Source: a virus
IMG/VR virus record: IMGVR_UViG_3300013130_000043
Coordinates: 1 to 25,591 of that record
Direction: 5' to 3' (one strand)
DNA: 25,591 nucleotides
Below, in pieces: positions 6,059-13,192 of this stretch (its first letter is position 1; the number at the start of each line of letters is the position of its first letter). The notes under the pieces are model-generated. The model worked only from the letters and a program-made list of their open reading frames with translations, was not told where the DNA came from and did not search any database. The position numbers and the translations under genes are program-made.

Positions 6059-6322
6059 TTATGGTTTAACGGGTGTGGGTAGATTCTCCTTCAAGAGATA
6101 CCCAATTTGTAGGGGCTTGCCCCCCAAGCGTTTAGGAAACCTTTGAGTTAAAGCTCTCCCAAGTCTAGATTTAGTTATACTATGTGGGTGTTCCCCACTG
6201 GCAATAAAAGAAGAGTGTAAATCAGATAAAGATACCCATACTACACCCGGTTGTGGGTTTACGGTCATAAGCCACGATGAAAAAGCAGTATCAAAATACT
6301 CTTGAATAGTAGTTTTAGTCAT
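6059..6322 (-). CDS. Small winged-helix-like protein, first gene of the leftward operon
   Basis: An 87-residue protein starting at the ATG at 6322 with GGAGTG before it, 42-49 bases from the predicted transcription start. The pattern WVSLSDLHSSFIASGEHPH, then SITKSRLGRALTQRFPKR and LGGKPLQIGYLLKE resembles the winged-helix found at the C-terminus of phage/plasmid D5-type primases and in some phage regulators (S-x-x-x-L-G-R-A-L-x-x-x-F, then a Gly-rich turn and Y). As the first gene behind the early promoter, and with DNA repeats nearby, it could regulate the divergent promoters or act in initiation. Both roles are inference. Confidence 0.5.
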   Translation of the reverse strand: MTKTTIQEYFDTAFSSWLMTVNPQPGVVWVSLSDLHSSFIASGEHPHSITKSRLGRALTQRFPKRLGGKPLQIGYLLKENLPTPVKP

Positions 6323-6370
6323 ATATCACTCCACTGGTTTAAATTATCATTTGTTTAAAAATGAAGTTTC

Positions 6371-6399
6371 AGAATACTACTCTTCTGGATTATTGTCAA
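6371..6399 (-). promoter_or_regulatory. Leftward early promoter
   Basis: On the minus strand a perfect -35 box TTGACA (6399-6394) and a -10 box TATTCT (6376-6371) are separated by exactly 17 bp. Transcription would start near 6364 and reach the winged-helix gene at 6322. The box pair is identical to that of the rightward promoter at 12923-12951. It is probably the main early promoter of the left arm. Confidence 0.75.
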
Positions 6400-6423
6400 T
6401 AACTTTTATCAAAAAAATTTTTT

Positions 6424-6455
6424 GGGAGGGGGTGGGGCGGAACTTTGGGGGTGGG
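6424..6455 (+). other. G-rich tract between divergent promoters (possible G-quadruplex)
   Basis: Five G runs lie on the plus strand: GGG (6424-6426), GGGGG (6428-6432), GGGG (6434-6437), GGGGG (6447-6451) and GGG (6453-6455). Single-base loops join the first three and the last two, and one 9-nt loop lies between the groups. It is preceded by an A7T6 tract that should be bent or easily melted. Such a G-rich island is unique in this AT-rich window. Confidence 0.5.
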
Positions 6456-6510
6456 CTTAGCGAAAAATAAATTTTATAACAATAAATTCACTTTTTTAAA
6501 AAAATAAAGC

Positions 6511-6539
6511 TTGACAAGGGTAATTTTTCGTGGTAAAAT
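6511..6539 (+). promoter_or_regulatory. Rightward promoter for the packaging/head operon
   Basis: The -35 box is TTGACA (6511-6516), the spacer is exactly 17 bp, and the -10 box is TAAAAT (6534-6539), with TGG directly before it as a partial extended -10. Transcription would begin near 6546 and run through the nested stem-loop and the 18-bp repeats into the terminase gene, giving a leader of almost 400 nt. Confidence 0.75.
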
Positions 6540-6560
6540 AGCTAAGAGTTAAATAAATTA

Positions 6561-6608
6561 ATGAATTTAAATCTTACTAAGTGGTTTTTTCTTGGCTTTT
6601 CCCTATAA
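6561..6608 (+). CDS. Possible 15-residue leader peptide
   Basis: The first ATG after the rightward promoter opens MNLNLTKWFFLGFSL and stops at 6606-6608. Only AAGAG at 6544-6548 could serve as a ribosome site. The 5' arm of the outer stem (6595-6603) lies within this frame, so its translation would block that pairing, as in attenuation leaders. The frame may be accidental. Confidence 0.18.
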   Translation: MNLNLTKWFFLGFSL

Positions 6609-6678
6609 TCCTATTCCACAGCGCACACGTTAAGGCAATAAGCCTTAACTATGCACATACACGCTAATCGGGAAAAGC
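6595..6678 (+). other. Nested inverted repeats upstream of the terminase
   Basis: The outer arms GCTTTTCCC (6595-6603) and GGGAAAAGC (6670-6678) are perfectly complementary over 9 bp. Inside lies a perfect 8-bp hairpin, GTTAAGGC (6629-6636), loop AATAA, GCCTTAAC (6642-6649). Short AGCG (6620-6623) and CGCT (6662-6665) segments can pair between them. Without a T run it is not a terminator. It may be a structured leader RNA, an operator, or part of a packaging (cos/pac) site. No known riboswitch or ribozyme core was recognised. Confidence 0.5.
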
Positions 6679-6744
6679 AGTCCACATGGGGTTGAATATA
6701 ACTCTAATTTAAAGTAATTTCAAGAATTAAATTAGATATTAAGA

Positions 6745-6850
6745 TCTAAATTAACGCTTAACTCTAAATTAACGCTTAACTCTAAATTAACGCTTAACTC
6801 TAAATTAACGCTTAACTCTAAATTAACGCTTAACTCTAAATTAACGCTTA
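6745..6850 (+). repeat. Six tandem 18-bp direct repeats (iteron-like)
   Basis: The unit TCTAAATTAACGCTTAAC occurs five times without change, in perfect register, from 6745 to 6834. A sixth copy (6835-6850) matches through its sixteenth base and then diverges. Each unit carries the near-palindrome TTAA-CGC-TTAA. The array starts 191 bp before the terminase and has no coding frame of note. Such iterons serve as binding sites for a terminase small subunit, an initiator or a repressor. The position favours packaging or control of the late operon. Confidence 0.93.
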
Positions 6851-6858
6851 GGCTGAAT

Positions 6859-6882
6859 GGTTCCCCCACAAGTAAGGGGACC
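6859..6882 (+). other. Hairpin just downstream of the repeat array
   Basis: GGT-T-CCCC (6859-6866) pairs with GGGGACC (6876-6882) with one bulged T and a 9-nt loop. It is followed by CGCTAATTTTTATG, a weak T run, so it could attenuate the leader transcript or be part of the same protein-binding region as the iterons. The remaining bases to 6935 are A-rich, without other structure seen. Confidence 0.4.
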
Positions 6883-6935
6883 GCTAATTTTTATGATAAA
6901 ATAATAAAAAAGTAAGAAAAAATAAGTGAAACTTA

Positions 6936-9518
6936 ATGTCTAGAACATATATTAAACGTATTCCTGGAAGAAAGAGTGCAAAGTTTAGCTTTGAGTCTCA
7001 AGAGGAGTTTATTATAAAATTCAATAAGTTAATGGTAGCTGTTAATAAAGATCCTGTTAACAACTTCTTTAAACACCCTTGGTTTTTAAATTTTCAAGCT
7101 AGTCCTGCTCAAACTGTAGCTTTAAAGACTATTTTTAAGAAACCGCTAGACCCATTTACAAAATTCGAGGTATACCAAGAAGATATAAATGAATTAGATC
7201 AATTTGATTTAAGTGTAGCAGAACTTACAGAAATAGAACTTTACGAACTAATGACTGGAAGAGTGTATGATTTAGAAAAGGTTAATAATCCTGATCATTA
7301 TGTAAACATGATTGATTTAATTATTGGCCGTAGGGGTGGTAAGTGTCAAGCAATAAACACCACAGTATTATTGGCAAACGGAAGCCTACGTAAGATACAA
7401 ACCCTTGTGGATTCTACTTTTTTAGTTCCATCTTATAATAACACGACTGAAAAAATAGAAACAAAATTAGCTAGTTGCATAAATAATGGTTTACAGCCAG
7501 TTATACGAATAAACACTAAATCGGGACTTTCATTAGATAGAACTAAAAATCATCAATTATTAACTAATGAAGGGTGGTTATCACAAAATGATGGGTTGAA
7601 GTCGGGGTTGTTTATTAAGGTTCCTAAAGAACTTCCATTTTATAATTCAGAAGATTTATTAAATAGAAGTAATTTAGAAAAATTAGCTACGGAGACTAAA
7701 CCCCAAATCCCAGAAGAGTTGTTTACTGGATCTAAGGCTGAGATCACTTTTTATTTGAATCTCGTATTCCATAAACACGCAACTAGTAATAAACAACTTA
7801 AATCTTTCGATAAAGATTTCTTATTAAAAATCAAGCATTTACTTCAACGATTGGGTAAAATAAGTCATATTGGAAAAGCTATAACTGGAGAATATACTCT
7901 TACAGCTTATACTTTAGCTGTTGATTATTGGTGGGATGAAATATTATCTATAGAGGATCTCGGAGAACTTCCCACATATGGATTATCGGTAGAAGATAAT
8001 CAAACATATATTACAGATGTAATCGAACATAATACTACGGTCGCTGGAGGGCTTGCTACATTCTTCTCTGCGGCTACTAATTGGAATCCCTACCTCTACA
8101 CTACACCCCACGCAACTGTTATCCTCCTAAGCCACAAAAAAGAGGGTGCCATTGAAATTTTGGACATGATTAAGGGGTTTGTGAATAAGTCTCCAATCCT
8201 TAAACATTGTATAGATCCTGAGGGGAAACAGACGGATGAGCAACTAAGTTTGTCTTTCCCCTATATTAGCGCAGAAACCGGTTATGTGGAACCATCTAAA
8301 GTTGTGGTTAAAGCTGGAGTAGCATCTTCTAAAACAACTCGAGGTACAGCTGCTTGTGCAGTACTTTGTGATGAGATTTCATATTGGCAGTTGGAAGAAG
8401 CCTTGAAGGAAACCGATGTAAAGATTTTGAATGCTGTTCGGCAAAACATGAAGCAGTTTGGCAAAAAAGCTATTTTGGTTAAGTTAAGTAGCCCTGGGAT
8501 AAAACAAGGTGTTTTATACAACGAACACCAGAGGTGGTTGATAAACGACCTTCCTAGTAATTATCAAATTTTTAAGGCCCCTAGTTGGGTGTGGAATACT
8601 ATTTTATCCCCAGAAGAGTACATTATCGAGTGGCAGTATGACGCTGATAATTTTGATGCAGAACTTCGAGCTAACTTCGTAGATGCGATTTCTGACTTCT
8701 TTAACGTTGAGATGTTGGAACTTTGTGTAGCTAAAAATATTACTTTTTTAACTCCTGAAGTTGAGGAGGGGGAAGTTATTTATAAGGCTGCAATTGACGC
8801 AGCTTTTAAAAATGACACTTTTACTTTTTCGATTGTTGGACATACAGAAGCCCAAATAAGACAATACGTTATAAAGGGGTGGGAGGGGGAAAAAGGTCCA
8901 GATGGTAAGAAAATCTCTGTAAAAGTGGCAGATATAGCTGAGTATTGTAAAAACATTTGTCAACAATACGGTATTGAAGAGATCTCTGCCGACCAATTTG
9001 CATTCCAACCCCTAAAAGAATTGTTTGAACAACAAGGTTTAACTTTAGTAGAAAGACCCTTTTCCCAAACATACAAGAAGAAAATATATTTTAATTTAAA
9101 GAGATTAGTTAATTCCGGGCAAATCCAGCTCTTAGATCATCCTAAGATGCTAAAAGAACTAAAACAGCTTATTGTAGAGCAAACGTCCAACGGTAATATA
9201 AAAATAGGGCACCCAAATGGTGGCAGTGATGATTACGCAGACTCCTTAGCTATAGCAGCATATGAAGCCGTAGAATCTTGTGGTGTAGGCACTTTTAATT
9301 TTGATGCTACCCTACCCACTAGAGATTTTGGGATTGATGTGGATAAAAATGGTACTCCTTTTACTGCTCCTAGCCCAGAAATGCTAGCTGATTCACTGGG
9401 TCTCAGTTTTACATGTAATGGGTCCAGTTTTGTTAAACATCCTATAACAGGGAAACTAATCCCCATCGATGAACTTAAAGATAAACCAGGAGATGATGGG
9501 TTTGTCTTTAGTTTCTAA
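6936..9518 (+). CDS. terL: Terminase large subunit, interrupted by an intein
   Basis: This 860-residue precursor becomes a 630-residue terminase after splicing. The ATPase half has the Walker A motif GRRGGK-TTVAGG, which the intein splits after Lys136, and Walker B AVLCDEIS with Asp479-Glu480 in precursor numbering. The nuclease half has the RNase H-like acidic residues: Asp621 in AAIDAAF, Asp in SADQFAF, and the final cluster GGSDDYADSLA (Asp765, 766, 769). It is the motor that pumps DNA into proheads and cuts the concatemer. The start ATG is preceded by A-rich sequence with only AAGAAAAAATAAG as a weak ribosome site. It is the first large gene of the rightward operon. Without splicing the ATPase cannot form, so splicing is essential for packaging. 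Confidence 0.95.
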   Translation: MSRTYIKRIPGRKSAKFSFESQEEFIIKFNKLMVAVNKDPVNNFFKHPWFLNFQASPAQTVALKTIFKKPLDPFTKFEVYQEDINELDQFDLSVAELTEIELYELMTGRVYDLEKVNNPDHYVNMIDLIIGRRGGKCQAINTTVLLANGSLRKIQTLVDSTFLVPSYNNTTEKIETKLASCINNGLQPVIRINTKSGLSLDRTKNHQLLTNEGWLSQNDGLKSGLFIKVPKELPFYNSEDLLNRSNLEKLATETKPQIPEELFTGSKAEITFYLNLVFHKHATSNKQLKSFDKDFLLKIKHLLQRLGKISHIGKAITGEYTLTAYTLAVDYWWDEILSIEDLGELPTYGLSVEDNQTYITDVIEHNTTVAGGLATFFSAATNWNPYLYTTPHATVILLSHKKEGAIEILDMIKGFVNKSPILKHCIDPEGKQTDEQLSLSFPYISAETGYVEPSKVVVKAGVASSKTTRGTAACAVLCDEISYWQLEEALKETDVKILNAVRQNMKQFGKKAILVKLSSPGIKQGVLYNEHQRWLINDLPSNYQIFKAPSWVWNTILSPEEYIIEWQYDADNFDAELRANFVDAISDFFNVEMLELCVAKNITFLTPEVEEGEVIYKAAIDAAFKNDTFTFSIVGHTEAQIRQYVIKGWEGEKGPDGKKISVKVADIAEYCKNICQQYGIEEISADQFAFQPLKELFEQQGLTLVERPFSQTYKKKIYFNLKRLVNSGQIQLLDHPKMLKELKQLIVEQTSNGNIKIGHPNGGSDDYADSLAIAAYEAVESCGVGTFNFDATLPTRDFGIDVDKNGTPFTAPSPEMLADSLGLSFTCNGSSFVKHPITGKLIPIDELKDKPGDDGFVFSF
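7344..8033 (+). other. Intein within TerL Walker A motif
   Basis: Residues 137-366 of the precursor (230 aa) are an in-frame protein intron. Block A begins with Cys1 (CQAINTTVLLANGSLRKI). Block B is GLSLDRTKNHQLLTNEGW with the TxxH motif. Block F is WDEILSIEDLGELPTYGLSV, and the end is VIEHN with penultimate His and final Asn, followed by Thr as the +1 nucleophile. Removing it joins GRRGGK to TTVAGG exactly. The middle (TFYLNLVFHKHATSNKQ, then DFLLKIKHLLQRLGKIS) looks like a shrunken DOD/LAGLIDADG endonuclease region. No acidic LAGLIDADG motif remains, so homing is probably lost while splicing residues persist. Confidence 0.93.
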
Positions 9519-9530
9519 AAATGTTATAAT
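9502..9530 (+). promoter_or_regulatory. Promoter before the portal gene
   Basis: TTGTCT (9502-9507), a 17-bp spacer, and a perfect TATAAT (9525-9530) preceded by TGT form an extended -10 promoter. It begins inside the last codons of the terminase and would start transcription near 9537, 46 bases before the portal start. Confidence 0.65.
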
Positions 9531-9582
9531 TAAGATAGATATACCCACATAAATATAAAAGTATTAACAGGAAGTCTTTGTT

Positions 9583-11568
9583 TTGGCAGAAGAAAAAACT
9601 CCCTCACTTTTCCAAAAGTTTAGAGTCGCCACGGATTCGTGGTTAGAAGCAGTCATTCAGAAAAATAATTTATTAGCTAAATCTAATAAATCTAATAAAG
9701 ATAACGAAGAAGATGTTTTATTTTATCGTTTATCGTTAGATAAAGATAATAATGAATATGAGGGATCACATGGATATTATGAGAAAAAGAGGGCATTGAG
9801 TTTTGATCATCAAACCCACATGATGAGGAAGGATTCTGTAGTAGCTAGTATTGTATTGACTCGTCAAAACCAAATAGCTGGATTTAGTAGTTTTGTTAAA
9901 AATAAGTTTGATCGAGGAGCACAAATCCGACTCAAAAACGAACCCCTAGTTCTTGATTATGTTTCAAAAATGCTGCGAGAGGGGATGTCAGACGAAGAGA
10001 TTATAGCTCACTTACAAGAAAGTTTATATGATAAAGAAGATAATTATATATCTCTTCCCAAACGTTTAGACAAAACTTTAAAAGAGTTTAACCTTAAAAA
10101 ATCTTCTAAGTTTACACTAGATAAGACTCCTACTACTACTACACGAAATAACACCCCCGAAGCTGAGGGTGATATAACTACCCAAGAAGAATATTACGAA
10201 GAAGAAAAGCTTAAAGAACATTGGATGATTAAGAGGAAAGCTAGGCTTTTAGTAAAAACAGCTACTTCCAGTAGAAAACATTATTTAGAGGCTTTCATCA
10301 CCAATTGTGGGGTTACGGAAGGTAGACCCTTTGAAACTAAAAGGTGGACGTTTAGCAGTATTAATCGAGCATTAATGCTAGATTCTTTAGTTCATGATCA
10401 GATGTGCATCGAGATTATTCGTAACGAAGCTGGAGACCCACATCATTTTGTTCCAGTAGATGCAGCTACCATTAGATTTTCTTCTGATGAGTTAAAAAAG
10501 TATAAAGATCAACCATTTGAAACTAAAGTTGATATTTTTGATTCAAATAACCCCGTTAAAACGGAAGCAATCTATAGAAAAGATTTTGAATTAGATGAAT
10601 CAAAGTTAGAGAAAAATGAATATAAATACGTACAAATAATTAATAATGTTATTGAAAGAGCTTTTTTAGATAGTGAGTTAAAATTAGGCATTAGAAACCC
10701 AACTACAGATATTTATAGTAATGGGTATGGAGTCTCTGAATTAGAGCTACTTGTGTCTTTAGTGTCTAGTCATTTAAACACAGAGAATTACAACATTTCT
10801 TATTTTAGCCAAGGGTTTTCAGCCAAAGGTATTCTACATATTAAAAATGCTATGGGATACCGTAAATTGGAAACCTTTAGGCAACAATGGAGAACTATGA
10901 TTAGTGGTTCTAGAAACTCTTTTCAAACCCCAATTTTAGCTGGGGCAGAGGAGGTTAATTGGATACCGTTGACCCAAAACCACAGTGATATAGAGTTTAG
11001 AGGGTGGCTACAATATCTCATTAAAATGATTTGTGCCATTTATCAAATAGATCCCCAAGAAATTGGGTTGGGTATGAAAGATGAGGGTGGATCTGGTGGG
11101 ATATCTGGAGATAACACAGCGGAAAAAATTAGTCTTAGTAAAGACAAAGGCTTATATCCACTTTTAACATTTTTAGCTAATTTTTACAATACTAACATTA
11201 TTGATGAAATAGACCAAGATTTTGAATTAACCTTTGTGGGTCTTAGAGACGAAACCATTAAAGATGCTTTAGAGAGACAAAAAAGAGAATCAGAATTTAA
11301 GAAAACTGTTAATGAGATTCGAGAAGAAGATGATCTTGATCCCCTACCAGGAATGAATGAGTTTATTCTATCATCCGTATTTTTTCAATGGTATCAACAG
11401 TTTTCTAGTTCAGCTAGAGATCAAAGAGAGGATAGGCAACAAACACTTTTAGCACAAAATTTATTGACTTATGAACAAGAAGGTGATAATCTTGAAGCTA
11501 AGCCATTAGAAGAAAAAGTAGTGAAAGCGTTAAAAGTAGAGTTTTATCAACTCCCTAAAGAAGATTAA
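9583..11568 (+). CDS. Phage portal protein
   Basis: A 661-residue portal, the dodecameric ring at the packaging vertex. Segments typical of HK97/SPP1-type portals are seen: RKDSVVASIVLTRQNQIAGF near the start, WTFSSINRALMLDSLVHDQM and IEIIRNEAGDPHHFVPVDAA in the wing/stem, then IYSNGYGVSELELLVSLVS, GFSAKGILHIK, FRGWLQYLIKMICAIYQIDP and the NTAEKISLSKDKGLYPLLTF helix. The start is TTG at 9583, supported by ACAGGAAG upstream. The frame has no nearby ATG. A Lys/Thr-rich segment (about residues 160-215) is less conserved in appearance and may be a surface loop. It follows the terminase as usual, with its own promoter in between. Confidence 0.92.
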   Translation: MAEEKTPSLFQKFRVATDSWLEAVIQKNNLLAKSNKSNKDNEEDVLFYRLSLDKDNNEYEGSHGYYEKKRALSFDHQTHMMRKDSVVASIVLTRQNQIAGFSSFVKNKFDRGAQIRLKNEPLVLDYVSKMLREGMSDEEIIAHLQESLYDKEDNYISLPKRLDKTLKEFNLKKSSKFTLDKTPTTTTRNNTPEAEGDITTQEEYYEEEKLKEHWMIKRKARLLVKTATSSRKHYLEAFITNCGVTEGRPFETKRWTFSSINRALMLDSLVHDQMCIEIIRNEAGDPHHFVPVDAATIRFSSDELKKYKDQPFETKVDIFDSNNPVKTEAIYRKDFELDESKLEKNEYKYVQIINNVIERAFLDSELKLGIRNPTTDIYSNGYGVSELELLVSLVSSHLNTENYNISYFSQGFSAKGILHIKNAMGYRKLETFRQQWRTMISGSRNSFQTPILAGAEEVNWIPLTQNHSDIEFRGWLQYLIKMICAIYQIDPQEIGLGMKDEGGSGGISGDNTAEKISLSKDKGLYPLLTFLANFYNTNIIDEIDQDFELTFVGLRDETIKDALERQKRESEFKKTVNEIREEDDLDPLPGMNEFILSSVFFQWYQQFSSSARDQREDRQQTLLAQNLLTYEQEGDNLEAKPLEEKVVKALKVEFYQLPKED

Positions 11569-11606
11569 GTTTTTGTTTTATAACACATAAACTCGGGGAT
11601 TTATAC

Positions 11607-11804
11607 ATGAATGAACAAGATTTGCAAATTTTAAAAAATTTAAAACAGCCAATTTATACGTCTAGAAGCAAAACTCCATTTCAATTAGAAGAAGTTGGAG
11701 AAAGTTTTTCTAAACTTTCTTATATCCACAGATTAGGACATAGAGAAGTAATCCCCTACGGGTTTTCTAATAAAGCTCTATTGTCAAAACCTAAGCAGAG
11801 ATAG
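11607..11804 (+). CDS. Hypothetical small protein between portal and MuF-like gene
   Basis: Sixty-five residues: MNEQDLQILKNLKQPIYTS, RSKTPFQLEEVGESFSKLSY, IHRLGHREVIPYGFSNKALL, and a basic tail. CGGGGAT lies upstream of the ATG at 11607; an ATG four bases on at 11611 is out of frame. No domain is recognised. It lies 38 bp after the portal and 6 bp before the next gene, in the same operon. Confidence 0.6.
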   Translation: MNEQDLQILKNLKQPIYTSRSKTPFQLEEVGESFSKLSYIHRLGHREVIPYGFSNKALLSKPKQR

Positions 11805-11810
11805 GGTTTA

Positions 11811-12029
11811 ATGGCTAACATTAAGATTTTTTTAGAAGACGGAGAAACAGAATTATCTGCTTTATTAAACCTTCAAAAAGCACTGGCTATGCACGACGAA
11901 GGATTAGTTCATGATCATGATCGTTATTCTGATGTAGCAATGGAATCTACTAAAAATTATTTAGAAGCGTTATACGAAGAGTTTTTTGAGGACCTTTTAC
12001 AAGATATTTTAGATATTTTAAGAAATTAG
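11811..12029 (+). CDS. Hypothetical small acidic protein
   Basis: Seventy-two residues, strongly acidic, with a short beta-like start (MANIKIFLEDGETELSALL), a His/Asp-rich middle (HDEGLVHDHDRYSD) and a Leu/Glu-rich helix (YLEALYEEFFEDLLQDILDI). AGGGTTTA precedes the ATG. It is adjacent to the MuF-like gene by 3 bp. The His/Asp cluster could bind metal, but no family is recognised. Confidence 0.6.
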   Translation: MANIKIFLEDGETELSALLNLQKALAMHDEGLVHDHDRYSDVAMESTKNYLEALYEEFFEDLLQDILDILRN

Positions 12030-12032
12030 GTT

Positions 12033-12926
12033 ATGATAATTTCAAAAGATACTTTAGAGAGGATTAAACAGCTAATAGAGTTAAAATATACTGGGTTGTT
12101 ATTAAAACTTTTAAACCCAGAAGTTTTATCTTCCCAACAAAAAAAAGATTTATTAGATAGTAATGTAAGTTTGTCTAATTACTATGACATAATAAGATAT
12201 TTATATACTTATAATTTTAATTATGATATTGATGATCCCACTAAACCCAACTCTTTCAAAGAAATTATAGTTGACGCTATTTCAAATAGAACCCCTAATG
12301 GGGATGTTCACACTTCCGCTATTAGTTATTTAGAACAAAGCTTAAATACAGCTATAGAAAAATTAAAGCAAGTAGTTATAAATAATATTAGTTCTATCTT
12401 TCTTGAAGCTAATGAAGAATATAGGCGGGGGATTCTGCAAGATTTAGATCGCTCAGAAACCTTAGAATCTGTTTTTAAAGAAAAGTTTATAAACCAAATT
12501 ACTAAGAAGCTTAGAGAAACTTCTAAGGAGGTTAATAGGGATTGGCAAAGAGTGGTAGTCACAGAATTAACTAATTTAATAGGTATAGCTCATACCGATA
12601 AAATTATAATGGATAACGCAGACACTGATTTGGATACTGTTTTTGTTTATCGTAAACCCATGAGTGATGCTTGTAGGTGGTGTAAAGAGTTTTATTTAAC
12701 ATCATCGGATACCCCAAAGCTCTATCCAATAACTGAATTAATAGGGAATGGTAGTAATTATGGAAAGAAAAATTCAGAATGGCTCCCTGTAGTTGGAGCT
12801 ACCCACCCCTGGAGTAGGACATCTCCCCCCATACAACTCAAACCAGGGTTTAAAGTTAATCTAGACGGAACCCAATCTTTTATGGGATTAAAAGATTGGC
12901 TCGACTACGTTAAAAATAATCTTTGA
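12033..12926 (+). CDS. MuF / SPP1 gp7-like minor head protein
   Basis: A 297-residue protein with a long helical N-terminal region and a C-terminal domain of the phage Mu F / SPP1 gp7 type. The core is DNADTDLDTVFVYRKPMSDA, CRWCKEFYL, TELIGNGSNYGKKNSEWLPV, and VGATHPWSRTSPPIQLKPGF. This gives the D-x-x-C-x-W-C pair, the Gly-rich turn and the A-T-H-P motif, with Trp-Ser in place of the usual Asn-Cys before Arg. These proteins bind the portal inside the head and may be injected with DNA. Its location after the portal fits. The second family Cys pair is lost (THPWSR rather than THPNCR), so any zinc site is altered. Confidence 0.72.
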   Translation: MIISKDTLERIKQLIELKYTGLLLKLLNPEVLSSQQKKDLLDSNVSLSNYYDIIRYLYTYNFNYDIDDPTKPNSFKEIIVDAISNRTPNGDVHTSAISYLEQSLNTAIEKLKQVVINNISSIFLEANEEYRRGILQDLDRSETLESVFKEKFINQITKKLRETSKEVNRDWQRVVVTELTNLIGIAHTDKIIMDNADTDLDTVFVYRKPMSDACRWCKEFYLTSSDTPKLYPITELIGNGSNYGKKNSEWLPVVGATHPWSRTSPPIQLKPGFKVNLDGTQSFMGLKDWLDYVKNNL

Positions 12927-12951
12927 CAAACTACCCCCACCGTGGTATTCT
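12923..12951 (+). promoter_or_regulatory. Strong internal promoter
   Basis: TTGACA (12923-12928), exactly 17 bp, and TATTCT (12946-12951). The -35 box overlaps the stop of the MuF-like gene. Transcription would start near 12958, directly before the AGGAG of the next gene. Its boxes are identical to those of the leftward early promoter at 6371-6399, suggesting the accessory genes from 12974 on can be made early or independently of the head operon. Confidence 0.75.
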
Positions 12952-12973
12952 GGTCCTAACAGGAGATAGGATT

Positions 12974-13192
12974 ATGATTTCAAAATTTGTTATTGGTAAA
13001 AGTTATAAATATATATCTGATATTCCAAACATTTATCCACATAGTTATTTTTATGTTATAGGTATTTCTAACACATCTGAAGAGAGTCTTAAACTAGCTG
13101 TATATTGGTTAAACTCTGAAAAACGATACGTAGGAACTGGACACGTTGACCTATCTAAAGTAGATAGGGATAAGTGGAGTGAGGTAAAGTAG
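12974..13192 (+). CDS. Hypothetical protein, 72 aa
   Basis: The ATG at 12974 is chosen because AGGAG precedes it and it follows the promoter. A TTG at 12923 would put the start inside the promoter -35 box. The product begins MISKFVIGKSYKYISDIPN, with a beta-rich body (YFYVIGISNTSEESLKLAVY, WLNSEKRYVGTGHVDLSKVD). It looks like a small beta-barrel or KOW/SH3-like protein, without a recognised family. It is the first gene of the accessory cluster and overlaps the next by one base. Confidence 0.6.
   Translation: MISKFVIGKSYKYISDIPNIYPHSYFYVIGISNTSEESLKLAVYWLNSEKRYVGTGHVDLSKVDRDKWSEVK

Noticed and set aside
6745-6850. CRISPR array
   Set aside because: The repeats are directly adjacent with no spacers, so they are tandem iterons.
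6323-6935. Protein gene or tRNA in the 613-bp control region
   Set aside because: No frame longer than 15 codons with a plausible ribosome site and no cloverleaf was found; the region is explained by promoters, inverted repeats and iterons.
8282-9466. Several minus-strand frames inside the terminase
   Set aside because: They are antisense shadows of a gene with intact catalytic motifs and show no ribosome sites or family patterns.
12923-12973. TTG start for the 12974 gene
   Set aside because: That TTG is the first half of the -35 box of a consensus promoter, and AGGAG fits the ATG at 12974.
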